NCBI GenBank assembly: GCA_946615905.1
Contig: CAMOIE010000016.1
Span: 1-64,000, forward strand
Direction: 5' to 3'
Length of the DNA: 64,000 nucleotides
From: an uncultured Treponema sp.
GTDB taxonomy: Bacteria > Spirochaetota > Spirochaetia > Treponematales > Treponemataceae
Both the position numbers and the translations under genes were made by a program. The notes beneath the pieces were generated by a model, which was given only the letters and a program-made list of their open reading frames with translations, was not told where the DNA came from and made no database searches. Positions 41,366-50,242 of the stretch are shown here, in pieces; position 1 is the stretch's first letter, and each line of letters starts with the position of its first letter.

Positions 41366-43435
41366 ATGAAGAAAAGTGAAGAGATAAAAGAATCAGAATG
41401 TGAGGATTGCCACTGCCACGAGCATCATCATGAGCATGAACATGCTCATCATCACGGCCACCATCACTGCTCCTGCTGCCATGATGACGGAGACGATGAT
41501 GAAGAAGAGGAAGTTTCCATAAAAAAAATAATTTTTGCGGCTATTCTATTTGCCCTCGGAATGATTCTTGAGAAAGTTCCGTATTTTGCTTCCGAAGGAT
41601 TTCTGGGCATTTTCGGTCAGAATGGAAAGACTTTTGTCCGGGGGGGATTTTTGCTTTTGTACTGCGCCTCATACCTGCTTGCGGGTCTTCCGCTTTTGCG
41701 CGAGGCCGTGGGGAATCTTTTCAAGGGCAAAGTCTTCGGCGAGGACTTTTTGATGGCCGTTGCGACAGTCGGTGCGATTGCCATCGGTGAATATTCTGAG
41801 GCCTGCGCTGTAATGATTTTGTTCCAGCTCGGAGAATTTTTTGAGGACAAGGCTGTCGGCTCCTCTCGCAGGTCAATCTCAAAACTTCTTGACATCAGGC
41901 CTGACACTGCCAATTTAAAGACCGGGGATAAAATCAGCGAGGTTCCCGCAGAACAGGTAAAAGTAGGGGAGACAATCGTAATAAAAGCCGGGGAGCGGGT
42001 GCCCCTTGACGGAGTAATTTCAACTGGTTCCACTACTGTAGACACTTCCGCCCTGACTGGCGAGAGTCTTCCGAGGGAGCTTTTTGCCGGAGACCCGATA
42101 CTTTCAGGCTTTGTGAATATTTCTGGTACAATCGAAGTCAAAGTCACCAAGGAATTCGGGGAAAGCACTGCCTCCCGCGTCCTTGAGATGGTGGAAAAAG
42201 CCCGCGAGAAAAAATCAAGGCCGGAGAAATTCATCACGAGATTTGCGAAAGTCTACACGCCCATCGTATGCCTTGCAGCCCTCCTGCTTTTCATTCTTCC
42301 GCCCCTGGTCACTTTCGGATTTAACGCCCCGGCCGCCGTATGGAAGACTTGGCTTTACCGCGCACTGGAGCTTCTTGTAGTCTCCTGTCCATGCGCCTTT
42401 GTCATCTCTGTTCCGCTGAGTTTTTTCGCTGGAATGGGGGCCGCATCCTCAAATGGAATCCTAGTGAAAGGTTCGGCCTTCATCGACATGCTTTCAAAGA
42501 CACGGACAGTCGTATTCGACAAAACCGGAACTTTGACAAAGGGCGTTTTCCAGGTGTCGGCGATTCATCCTTCAAATCCGTCTCTTATGGGGCCGGAGGA
42601 GCTTCTTGCCCTCGCAACCCACGCGGAGTATTTTTCAGAGCATCCGATTTCTCTTTCCCTGAAAAAAGCCCACTCATGCCCGGCCTGCGGAAAGGTTCTT
42701 GTTGAGAATGCACAGGAAATCGCAGGTCACGGAATAAAATGCCTGGTCGACGGCAAAAAAATCCTTGCCGGGAACATGACCTTTATGCAAGAGGAAGGCG
42801 TGTCCAATCTCACTGAATGCAATGAGGACGACTCAGGGACTGTGATTCACGTGGCCCTTGACGGTGAATATAAGGGACATATCGTGATTTCAGACCTTGT
42901 AAAAGAAGATGCAAAGTCGGCCGTAGGACTTTTGAGGGGAGTCGGCGTAAAAAAAGTCATCATGCTTACGGGTGACAATCAGGAATGCGCTAAGAAAGTC
43001 GCTGACGAACTAGGGCTTGACGGATATGAGGCTGACTTGCTGCCTCAAGACAAGCTTTCTACAATGGAGAAAATCCTTGCCTCTTCAAAAGACGGGGAGA
43101 AAGTCGCCTTTGTCGGAGACGGAATAAACGACTCTCCGGTTTTGTCCCGCGCGGACGTTGGAATTGCCATGGGTGCGATGGGAAGCGACGCAGCTGTGGA
43201 AGCCGCCGATGTCGTGATTATGGACGACATGCCTTCTAAGACCGCCACAGCCGTAAAAATCGCCCGCCGGACAATGGCAAACGTAAGGCAGAACGTGGCC
43301 TTTGCCCTGAGCGTGAAAACCCTGATTATGGTCTTGTGCGCCCTCGGTATTGCAAATATGTGGGTCGCCGTCTTCGGAGACGTTGGCGTGACCATGCTTG
43401 CCGTCCTGAACTCCATGCGGCTTTTGAAAAAGTGA
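41366..43435 (+). CDS. Zinc/cadmium-exporting P1B-type ATPase
   Basis: A 689-residue metal efflux pump. In place of a CxxC heavy-metal domain it opens with a Cys/His-rich sensor stretch (residues about 11-40, with repeated HEHH and HHHGHHH). It has the CPC metal site in VSCPCAFVISVP, the phosphorylation motif DKTGTLTKG, the hinge GDGINDSPV and a final membrane helix with GDVGVTMLAVLN, whose Asp is typical of Zn/Cd/Pb pumps. Expected to be released from repression by the preceding ArsR-type sensor when zinc is high. GGAGG stands before the ATG. Confidence 0.93.
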   Translation: MKKSEEIKESECEDCHCHEHHHEHEHAHHHGHHHCSCCHDDGDDDEEEEVSIKKIIFAAILFALGMILEKVPYFASEGFLGIFGQNGKTFVRGGFLLLYCASYLLAGLPLLREAVGNLFKGKVFGEDFLMAVATVGAIAIGEYSEACAVMILFQLGEFFEDKAVGSSRRSISKLLDIRPDTANLKTGDKISEVPAEQVKVGETIVIKAGERVPLDGVISTGSTTVDTSALTGESLPRELFAGDPILSGFVNISGTIEVKVTKEFGESTASRVLEMVEKAREKKSRPEKFITRFAKVYTPIVCLAALLLFILPPLVTFGFNAPAAVWKTWLYRALELLVVSCPCAFVISVPLSFFAGMGAASSNGILVKGSAFIDMLSKTRTVVFDKTGTLTKGVFQVSAIHPSNPSLMGPEELLALATHAEYFSEHPISLSLKKAHSCPACGKVLVENAQEIAGHGIKCLVDGKKILAGNMTFMQEEGVSNLTECNEDDSGTVIHVALDGEYKGHIVISDLVKEDAKSAVGLLRGVGVKKVIMLTGDNQECAKKVADELGLDGYEADLLPQDKLSTMEKILASSKDGEKVAFVGDGINDSPVLSRADVGIAMGAMGSDAAVEAADVVIMDDMPSKTATAVKIARRTMANVRQNVAFALSVKTLIMVLCALGIANMWVAVFGDVGVTMLAVLNSMRLLKK

Positions 43436-43437
43436 AT

Positions 43438-43516
43438 TTGCAATTAATTTGCAGATTCTATTGACCTGACCTTTCATTTCGGTGTAATATGCCTGCGATT
43501 TGCAATTGACTTGCAA
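43438..43516 (+). promoter_or_regulatory. Promoter flanked by two Zur-like boxes
   Basis: TTGCAA-TTAAT-TTGCAG (43438-43454) and TTGCAA-TTGAC-TTGCAA (43500-43516) share the arrangement TTGCAA-N5-TTGCA. Between them TTGACC (43461-43466) and TAATAT (43485-43490) form a promoter with an 18-bp spacer. The second box lies about 16 bp before the Fur-family gene, suggesting autoregulation of the zinc uptake operon. Confidence 0.65.
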
Positions 43517-43532
43517 TTTGTGGGCATTTTTT

Positions 43533-43961
43533 ATGGAAAAAAAGGAATACGTCACAAAAACTCGGACTCTTTTGATTGAATTCTTAAAGTCTCACAAAAG
43601 CCAGCGGCTTTCCGCTCAGGAGATTTGCCAGGGGCTTACCAGCGATGACTCCTGCATAAACATCACGACCGTTTACAGGACCCTTGAGAAACTTTGGGAG
43701 GAAAAAAAGCTTTTAAAATCAAAGGGACCCAACGAAAAATCCTTTGTCTACCAGTTCATCGACCCTGCTGACGCTTCTTCCTGCCACTCTCATTTGCACT
43801 TGCAGTGTACCAGATGCGGAAAGGTATTCCACTTGAATCACGAGGCCATGGATGCCTTGGAGAATCGGCTGCTTGCTGACTATGGTTTTTCCGTTGACTG
43901 CGATGACTCTGTTATGCAGGGGCTTTGCAAGGAATGCAAATCAATTGAAAGTGAAAAATGA
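43533..43961 (+). CDS. Fur-family regulator, probably Zur
   Basis: A 142-residue metalloregulator. The winged helix contains LSAQEICQGLTS and INITTVYRTLEKL, and the metal region has HSHLHLQCTRCGKVFHL with a second CKEC pair near the C-terminus, forming the structural zinc site. The neighbouring ZnuA, ZnuC and ZnuB point to zinc as co-repressor, hence Zur rather than Fur or PerR. Start at 43533 rather than the TTG at 43500, which lies in the operator. Confidence 0.87.
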   Translation: MEKKEYVTKTRTLLIEFLKSHKSQRLSAQEICQGLTSDDSCINITTVYRTLEKLWEEKKLLKSKGPNEKSFVYQFIDPADASSCHSHLHLQCTRCGKVFHLNHEAMDALENRLLADYGFSVDCDDSVMQGLCKECKSIESEK

Positions 43962-44263
43962 AAAATTTTGATGATTTCAGACGGGGAAGGGCGGCATTTT
44001 TAGCCAGCATCCTTGTCTTTACAATTATTTTTTCCTCATTGAAAATTGCTGTCCATGCCCATCATGACTGTACTGGAGAACCTTGCCCGCTTTGCAAGGT
44101 AGTTTTCGCTTCCTTTGCGGCTCTGGCTTCCTTTGGCAGACTGATTGCAATTGGAAGGAAAAATGATCGAAAGTTGATTTTTGCGCGGAAGAAATCCAAG
44201 ATTTGCGTGAGAAAAATGATTCTCTTCCGCTCTGAGATAAGGGACGAAAGGCTGAGACTTTGA
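43958..44263 (+). CDS. Small membrane protein with HAHHDC...CPLC motif
   Basis: A 101-residue protein overlapping the regulator stop by 4 bp (ATGA), so co-translated. One hydrophobic helix at about 12-30 is followed by AVHAHHDCTGEPCPLCKVV, a dense set of His and Cys facing the outside if the N-terminus is inside. A second hydrophobic patch and a basic tail follow. The motif and position suggest a zinc-handling accessory. I recall similar short H-D-C-x-G-x-x-CP-x-C proteins near zinc genes, but no established function. Confidence 0.7.
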   Translation: MKNFDDFRRGRAAFLASILVFTIIFSSLKIAVHAHHDCTGEPCPLCKVVFASFAALASFGRLIAIGRKNDRKLIFARKKSKICVRKMILFRSEIRDERLRL

Positions 44264-44413
44264 GAAAAATCTTACGCCGTGCGTGTAGGAGCGAAGTTGG
44301 CGGCTTGCCGCCAATGAGGGCTACCGAACTCCGAAAGGCCGGTTGGGGGAGATTTTCTCCGTCCAAGAAAAGAGAAAAATAAATTTTACTTTATTAAAGG
44401 AAAGAAAAATTCT
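44264..44413. repeat. Hairpin-rich dispersed repeat before znuA
   Basis: The 150-bp gap contains a perfect hairpin TTGGCGGC-TT-GCCGCCAA (about 44294-44311) and loose matches between its flanks (AAATCTTAC and GGAGATTTTC). It resembles other GC-rich intergenic blocks in this window in texture. AAAGGAAAG precedes the znuA ATG. No gene seen. Confidence 0.5.
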
Positions 44414-45358
44414 ATGAGAAACATAAAGACTAATGCGACTTTAGCAGCTTTTTTTGCCGGACTCTTGTTTTTGACTTCCGGCTGCCAGAAAAGCAACAAT
44501 GAAAAAGGGGAAAAACTTTCAATTGTGACGACCCTTTTCCCGGAGTATGACTTTGCCCGTGCGGTCGCCGCAGACAAGGCTGACATAAAAATGCTTTTGA
44601 AGCCCGGTGCCGACGCGCATTCATTTGAGCCGACTCCAAGGGAAATCAAGGAAATCTCAAAGGCTGACCTTTTTATCTACACTGGTAGCGAGAACGATGT
44701 CTGGGTTGAGAAAGTTTTTGACTCCATTGAAAATCCGCCCAGAGCCGTAAAGCTGCTCGACTTGGTTCAGACCCTTGAGGAAGAAATTGTCGAGGGAATG
44801 GAGACTGAGGAAGAAGATGAAGAAGAGGCTGAAATCGACGAGCATGTCTGGACCAGCCCGAAAAACGCCGCCACAATCGTGGAGAAAATCTGCGGAGTCC
44901 TGTCTGAGATTGATTCTTCCAATGCGGATTTCTACAAGAAGAATGCCGACTCTTATATTGAGAAAATAAACGCCGTTGACGAAGAGCTATTGTCCGTCGT
45001 CAATAATGCCAAAAGAAAGACTCTTGTTTTTGGCGACCGCTTTCCTTTCCGCTATTTTGCCGATGAGTTCGGGCTTGAATATTACGCCGCCTTCCCCGGC
45101 TGCGCCTCCGACGTGGAGCCTTCCGCGAAGACCGTGCGTTTTCTGATAGACAAGGTTAAAGGGGAGAAAATCCCTGTTGTCTTTACGATTGAATTTTCAA
45201 ACGGAAAAATCGCCGACTCAATCTGCGAGGCTACCGGGGCGAAAAAAGTGGAGCTTCATTCCGCCCATACAGTGTCCGCTGACGAGTTTGAAAGCGGCGT
45301 GACATACGTTGACATTATGAAACGCAATGTCGCATCGCTCAAGACGGCGATAGAATAA
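44414..45358 (+). CDS. znuA: Zinc ABC transporter substrate-binding lipoprotein ZnuA
   Basis: A 314-residue cluster A-I metal-binding protein. Lipobox LTSGC near residue 24. The metal ligands expected for the family are in GADAHSFEPTP, DEHVWTSPKN and the C-terminal HSAHTVS. Instead of the usual His-rich loop it has a strongly acidic one (METEEEDEEEAE, about 134-145). It delivers zinc to ZnuB/ZnuC. Confidence 0.92.
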   Translation: MRNIKTNATLAAFFAGLLFLTSGCQKSNNEKGEKLSIVTTLFPEYDFARAVAADKADIKMLLKPGADAHSFEPTPREIKEISKADLFIYTGSENDVWVEKVFDSIENPPRAVKLLDLVQTLEEEIVEGMETEEEDEEEAEIDEHVWTSPKNAATIVEKICGVLSEIDSSNADFYKKNADSYIEKINAVDEELLSVVNNAKRKTLVFGDRFPFRYFADEFGLEYYAAFPGCASDVEPSAKTVRFLIDKVKGEKIPVVFTIEFSNGKIADSICEATGAKKVELHSAHTVSADEFESGVTYVDIMKRNVASLKTAIE

Positions 45359-45432
45359 GCTCTCCCGTTTGAGGACATGATTTTCTCATCTGTGTAATTT
45401 CTGTGTAATTTTGCGGGCGAAAGAGGTTTTTG

Positions 45433-46143
45433 ATGAACTTACTGACTTGTACAGACTTGGCTTTCTCTTATGACGGGCATGCGGTCAGCCACGGAATCAA
45501 CTTTTCAGTTGAGGAGGGTGACTACCTTTGCATTCTCGGGGAGAACGGGGCGGGAAAGTCCACTCTGATGAAGGGGCTTTTAGGGCTTAAAAAGCCGGCC
45601 TCCGGGAAAATCGAGCGGGGGGCGGACTTGCGCGTGAACGAAATCGGCTACCTTCCACAGCAGACTTTGGTCCAGAGGGATTTTCCCGCGTCAGTCTATG
45701 AAGTCGTACAGTCAGGAGCCTTGAATTCCCTGCGTTTTGCCCCTTTTTATTCTGCCAGGCAAAAGCGGATGGCGGTGGCCAACATGGAGAGGCTTGGGAT
45801 AACGCATCTTGCCCGCAGGTCTTACCGGGAGCTTTCTGGCGGCCAGCAGCAGCGAGTCCTTCTTGCCCGTGCCTTGTGCGCCACAAAACGCCTGCTTTTG
45901 CTTGACGAGCCGGCAGCAGGCCTTGACCCGGTTATGACAAGCGAACTGTACGAGTTGATTGAGAGAATCAACCGGGAGATGAATATCACCGTGATGATGG
46001 TGAGCCATGACGTGAATTCCGCCGTGAAATACGCCCGCCACATCCTGCATTTGAATCACGGCCAGCTGTTTTTTGGAAAGACCGAGGACTATATAAAAAG
46101 CGACGTGGGCAGGGCCTTTATGAGCGCGGGAGTGAGCGAATGA
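45433..46143 (+). CDS. znuC: Zinc ABC transporter ATP-binding protein ZnuC
   Basis: A 236-residue ATPase. Walker A is GENGAGKST, the Q-loop is IGYLPQQTL, the signature is [15 protein letters not shown], Walker B is LLLLDEPAAGLDP, and the switch His is in MMVSHDV. GAGG stands 6 nt before the ATG. Its end overlaps znuB by 4 bp. Confidence 0.92.
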   Translation: MNLLTCTDLAFSYDGHAVSHGINFSVEEGDYLCILGENGAGKSTLMKGLLGLKKPASGKIERGADLRVNEIGYLPQQTLVQRDFPASVYEVVQSGALNSLRFAPFYSARQKRMAVANMERLGITHLARRSYRELSGGQQQRVLLARALCATKRLLLLDEPAAGLDPVMTSELYELIERINREMNITVMMVSHDVNSAVKYARHILHLNHGQLFFGKTEDYIKSDVGRAFMSAGVSE

Positions 46144-46964
46144 TTTCTTATATTGCCGAGATGTTTTCATATCCATTTATGGTGAGGGCTTTCACAGTCG
46201 GAACTTTGGTCGCCCTCTGCTCGTCCCTGTTGGGGGTGGTGCTTGTCCTCAAGCGTTACTCGATGATCGGGGACGGACTGGGGCACGTGGGCTTCGGCGC
46301 TCTGGCTCTTGCGAAAGTACTGAATGTCGCCCCCCTTGCCCTCTGCATTCCCGTTGTCTCCGCGTCAAGCTTCCTTTTGCTGCGCCTGAACTCAAGCAGC
46401 AAAATCCGGGGTGACGCGGCGATTGCCCTTGTCTCAACAGCCGCCCTCGGAGCCGGAGTGATAATCCTCTCTATGACGACAGGAATGAACACCGATGTAT
46501 GCAACTATCTTTTCGGCTCCATTCTCTCGATGTCAAAATCCGATGTCTATCTTTCAATCGTGATAACGCTTGCGGTCTTTGTTTTGTTCATCTTGTTCTA
46601 CAACAGGATTTTTGCAGTCACTTTTGACGAGAATTTCGCCCGTGCCACAGGAACTAAGGCCGGTGTCTACAACATGGTGATCGCTCTCCTGACTTCTCTG
46701 ATTATCGTCGTCGGAATGAGAATGATGGGCTCCCTTTTGATTTCAAGCTTGATTGTAATTCCAGCACTGGCCTCGATGAGGCTTTTCAAGACATTCAAGG
46801 CCGTGATATTCTCGTCAGCCGTAATTTCTGTCGTCTGCCTTTGGACAGGGCTTTTTATCTCATACCAGTTTGCGACCCCGACCGGTGCCTCAATCGTAGC
46901 CTGTGACCTTCTTGTTTTCATCGGATTTTTTGCCGCTGAGAAAATCCTTCACAGGCGGAGATAG
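46140..46964 (+). CDS. znuB: Zinc ABC transporter permease ZnuB
   Basis: A 274-residue ABC-3 family membrane protein with about eight helices. Family features include LVLKRYSMIGDGLGHVGFGA near residue 38-57 and the C-terminal TPTGASIVACDLLVF. Translational coupling with znuC through ATGA. Forms the channel of the zinc importer. Confidence 0.92.
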   Translation: MISYIAEMFSYPFMVRAFTVGTLVALCSSLLGVVLVLKRYSMIGDGLGHVGFGALALAKVLNVAPLALCIPVVSASSFLLLRLNSSSKIRGDAAIALVSTAALGAGVIILSMTTGMNTDVCNYLFGSILSMSKSDVYLSIVITLAVFVLFILFYNRIFAVTFDENFARATGTKAGVYNMVIALLTSLIIVVGMRMMGSLLISSLIVIPALASMRLFKTFKAVIFSSAVISVVCLWTGLFISYQFATPTGASIVACDLLVFIGFFAAEKILHRRR

Positions 46965-47018
46965 GCTTCCTCTAATGAAGCTTGCCTCGACATTTGCGGA
47001 AAAAAATTGGAGAAAAAA

Positions 47019-47723
47019 ATGAGAGTGAAAAATACCTTCCTTTTGATGCTGTCAATATTTTCAATCGCCATGCTAGCCTCCTGCGACTCTGGAAAAAAGG
47101 GCTTTTCCGCCCGACCGGTTGACATGGGGCAGACAAGTCTGGGCGACGGAAGCTCTCAGGGAACCCAGCCCGGAATGGTCAATCCGGCGGTTCCGGGACA
47201 TTCGTCAGCCCTGTCCGATTACACTGACGAGGATTTTCTCCGCGACGTGATGCTTGCCGAGGAGGAGCTGAAAAACGGTGTTCCAGACTCGGAGTCAGCC
47301 TTTCAGCCCCCGATTGAAGACACGACAGTCTACGAGGCTCCGAAAATCGAGATTCCAGAAGGTGACACTCTTGAAATCAAAGAGAAAATGTTCCTTGCGC
47401 AGATCAACGACATTTACTTTAACTTTGACTCTTACAAAGACAAAACTATAAGCCTTGAGGGCATGTTCACGGAGCTTGTCTCATGGGACGGAAAAGAGTC
47501 GTATCCGGCTGTATACCGGCGGGGACCTGGCTGCTGCGGAAACGACGGCTGGGGAGGCTTTATGCTCCATTACTCAGGAGCATTCCCGGCTGTAGACGAG
47601 TGGATTCGCGTCTCAGGAAAGCCTGTCCTTGAAAAGACCGAGGACGGCTATGAGAATCTATGGCTGGACGTGATTTCCCTTGAGAAAAAATCCCCGCGCG
47701 GGGCTGAATTCGTGAGCCAGTAA
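47019..47723 (+). CDS. Lipoprotein with C-terminal Cys-Cys motif, zinc operon
   Basis: A 234-residue lipoprotein (lipobox MLASC near residue 22). A low-complexity Gly/Ser/Gln linker leads to an acidic region and a C-terminal domain of about 100 residues beginning FLAQINDIYFNFDSYKDKT, with RRGPGCCGNDGWGGFM. That segment resembles the OB-like C-terminal domain of DUF1980/YcgQ-type proteins, which carry a CC motif. Placed 55 bp after znuB, it may be an outer or periplasmic zinc accessory. Start at 47019 chosen over the TTG at 47007. Confidence 0.72.
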   Translation: MRVKNTFLLMLSIFSIAMLASCDSGKKGFSARPVDMGQTSLGDGSSQGTQPGMVNPAVPGHSSALSDYTDEDFLRDVMLAEEELKNGVPDSESAFQPPIEDTTVYEAPKIEIPEGDTLEIKEKMFLAQINDIYFNFDSYKDKTISLEGMFTELVSWDGKESYPAVYRRGPGCCGNDGWGGFMLHYSGAFPAVDEWIRVSGKPVLEKTEDGYENLWLDVISLEKKSPRGAEFVSQ

Positions 47724-47809
47724 ATATTTGAAAATGCCCATAGTCTTATTCAGAGCCGCCATGGATTGAGGTATAAGGCAAAGACAGAAATCGCAAATCG
47801 ATTTGTGTC

Positions 47810-47841
47810 GGTTGGGCTGAAACATGGGGAACCGCCCAACC
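47810..47841 (+). other. Hairpin in the gap before metG
   Basis: GGTTGGGC and GCCCAACC pair perfectly around 16 bases. Upstream, CAAATCGATTTG (47794-47805) is a 12-bp palindrome. There is no T run after the hairpin and it lies upstream of the predicted metG promoter, so it is not in the metG leader. It may be processed 3'-end structure of the zinc operon or another small repeat. Confidence 0.5.
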
Positions 47842-47862
47842 TGTATTCAATGTTGGTTATTA

Positions 47863-47891
47863 TTGAAACATCTTCTTAAAAATTTTATAAT
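47863..47891 (+). promoter_or_regulatory. metG promoter, directly before the start codon
   Basis: TTGAAA (47863-47868) and TATAAT (47886-47891) with a 17-bp spacer. The ATG of metG is at 47901, nine bases after the -10, so transcription should start at or within two bases of the ATG. Confidence 0.72.
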
Positions 47892-47900
47892 CAGTCTATT

Positions 47901-50222
47901 ATGAACAAAAGACTGATTACATCCGCTTTACCTTACGTAAACAATATTCCCCACCTCGGAAACTTGATTCAAATGCTTTCCGCTGACGTATTCGCCCGTT
48001 TCTGCCGGTCAAAGGGCTATGAGACCATGTACATCTGCGGAACCGATGAGTACGGAACCGCCACTGAGACAAAGGCCTTGGAAGAGAAAAAGACTCCGAG
48101 AGAGCTTTGCGACTACTACTACGGAATCCACAAGGAAATCTACAAGTGGTTCGACATCAACTTTGACAAATTCGGCCGCACCTCAAACGAGGAAATCAAA
48201 GAGGTCACGCAGGAAATCTTCAACGAGCTTGACAAAAACGGCTACATAAAAGAACACACCTCAAAGCAGCTTTTCTGCCCCCACTGCAATATGTTCTTGG
48301 CCGACCGCTTTGTGAACGGAACCTGTCCAAAATGCGGAAGCGATGACGCGCGCGGCGACCAGTGCGACAAGTGCGGAAGCCTGCTTGACCCGACACAGCT
48401 TTTAAAGCCCAGATGCCACACATGCGGCTCCACACCTGAAATCCGCGAGACAAAGCACCTCTACATCGACCTCCCGTCAATCGCCCCAAAGCTTGAGGAA
48501 TGGATGAAAAATGCATCAGTCGAGGGAAAGTGGTCCGACAACGCGATTCAGATGACAAAGGCATGGATTCGCGACGGCCTCAATGAGCGCGCGATTACTC
48601 GTGACCTCAAATGGGGAATTCCCGTCCCGAAGCCCGGATACGAGAACAAGGTTTTCTACGTCTGGTTTGACGCACCAATCGGCTATATCTCAATCACAAA
48701 GCAGCTTGAGAATGAGCTTAAGGCCGCCGGAAAGCCGTCTTTTGACTACAGGACTTGGTGGCTCCCTGAGGAGTCAAGCGAAAAGGACAAGACTGCTGAT
48801 AAAGTCGACCTCTTCCAGTTCATCGGAAAGGACAACATTCCCTTCCATACTGTGATTTTCCCGTCATCATTGCTAGGCTCCGGCAAAAACTGGACAAAAC
48901 TCCACCACATGTCATCAACAGAATTCCTCAACTACGAGGACGGAAAGTTCTCAAAGTCAAAGGGAGTAGGCGTGTTCGGAAGCGACGCCAAAGAGTCCGG
49001 GATTCCGGCCGACGCGTGGAGATTCTACATTTTCTACAACCGCCCGGAAAAGCAGGATTACCAGTTCACATGGAAGGACTTTCAGGAAAAATACAACAAG
49101 GAGTTGATCGGAAACCTTGGAAACCTTGTTAACCGCACACTTCTTTTCATCAACAACAATTTCGCAGGAAAAGTCCCAGACGGTCAGCGGGACGAGGCTC
49201 TTTGGGCAGAGGTTGAGGCAAAAGAAAAGGAAATCACCGAGAACCTTGAGTGGGCGAATCTAAAAGACGCCTTCCACGGAATTTTCGAAGTCTCCGATAT
49301 CTGCAACAAGGCCTTTCAGGCGGCTGAGCCTTGGAAAACAGTCAAGACTGACCCGGCCTCAGCTGGAAATCTTCTCTATAACCTTGTCTACGTAATCAAG
49401 GATTTGATGATTATGATTCAGCCTTATCTGCCCCAGTACTCACAGTTGGTGGCAGGCTATCTCGGAAAGTCCGTAATCGACTACAGGACAGGAGTTGCCC
49501 CGAAAGAGGGTGCGCTTACATGGAATGACTTGGGAAAGACAGACGGCTCAATCACAGAGATTGGCCAGACCGCCGTTTACTTCACCAAGCTGGACAACAA
49601 GGCCGTTGACGCCTACCGCGCCCGCTATGCCGGAAACCAGAAAGATCGAAAGAACGAGGAAAAAGGCAAAAAGCAGGAGAAAAAAGCCAAGCCCGCCCCG
49701 AAAGAGCCGGAGCTTGCGGCCGACCAGGAGGGCTTTTTCAACGCCAACATCGAACTGACTGTGGCTAAAATCGTCAAAATCGAGAACAACCCTGAGGGAG
49801 AGAAGCTTTATGTCGAGCATTTGGACGACGGTTCTGGGACAGACCGTGTGATTCAGTCGGGTCTGCGCCCCTATTTGCAGCCTGAGGAGCTTCTTGGAAA
49901 GAACATTGTCCTTGTGGCGAACCTTGCCCCCCGCAAGATGAGGGGAATCGAGTCCCGCGGAATGCTCCTTGCCGGTGACTACAAGGAAGACGGAAAAGAG
50001 AAGGTCGAGGTCCTTGATGTATCATGGGCAAAGCCTGGAACAAAAATCGTCCTTGAGGGAGCGGATGTGAACGCTGCCAAAAAGAGTGAGATTTCAGGCG
50101 ATGAGTTCTTCTCCGTCAAAATCGAGGCTGTGAACGGTGTCGTACAAGTAGCAGGAAAGAAACTTCTTGCCGACGGCCGCGAAATCAAGACTGAAAAGGC
50201 CCTTAACAGCGAGATTGGTTAA
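47901..50222 (+). CDS. metG: Methionyl-tRNA synthetase with C-terminal tRNA-binding domain
   Basis: Charges tRNA-Met with methionine; 773 residues. The class I motifs appear as HLGN (in YVNNIPHLGNL) and FSKSKG. The zinc knob has four CxxC-type pairs (CPHC, CPKC, CDKC, CHTC). A Lys-rich linker near 590-605 joins an EMAP-II/OB-fold tRNA-binding domain from about 615 (FNANIELTVAKIVKIE), which supports dimer formation. No Shine-Dalgarno; likely leaderless. Confidence 0.97.
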   Translation: MNKRLITSALPYVNNIPHLGNLIQMLSADVFARFCRSKGYETMYICGTDEYGTATETKALEEKKTPRELCDYYYGIHKEIYKWFDINFDKFGRTSNEEIKEVTQEIFNELDKNGYIKEHTSKQLFCPHCNMFLADRFVNGTCPKCGSDDARGDQCDKCGSLLDPTQLLKPRCHTCGSTPEIRETKHLYIDLPSIAPKLEEWMKNASVEGKWSDNAIQMTKAWIRDGLNERAITRDLKWGIPVPKPGYENKVFYVWFDAPIGYISITKQLENELKAAGKPSFDYRTWWLPEESSEKDKTADKVDLFQFIGKDNIPFHTVIFPSSLLGSGKNWTKLHHMSSTEFLNYEDGKFSKSKGVGVFGSDAKESGIPADAWRFYIFYNRPEKQDYQFTWKDFQEKYNKELIGNLGNLVNRTLLFINNNFAGKVPDGQRDEALWAEVEAKEKEITENLEWANLKDAFHGIFEVSDICNKAFQAAEPWKTVKTDPASAGNLLYNLVYVIKDLMIMIQPYLPQYSQLVAGYLGKSVIDYRTGVAPKEGALTWNDLGKTDGSITEIGQTAVYFTKLDNKAVDAYRARYAGNQKDRKNEEKGKKQEKKAKPAPKEPELAADQEGFFNANIELTVAKIVKIENNPEGEKLYVEHLDDGSGTDRVIQSGLRPYLQPEELLGKNIVLVANLAPRKMRGIESRGMLLAGDYKEDGKEKVEVLDVSWAKPGTKIVLEGADVNAAKKSEISGDEFFSVKIEAVNGVVQVAGKKLLADGREIKTEKALNSEIG

Positions 50223-50242
50223 TCCTCTCTGAAATGGGAACG

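Noticed and set aside
47724-47900. T-box or SAM riboswitch before metG
   Set aside because: No T-box specifier or TGGNACCGCG motif and no SAM-box core; the structured part lies upstream of the likely transcription start.
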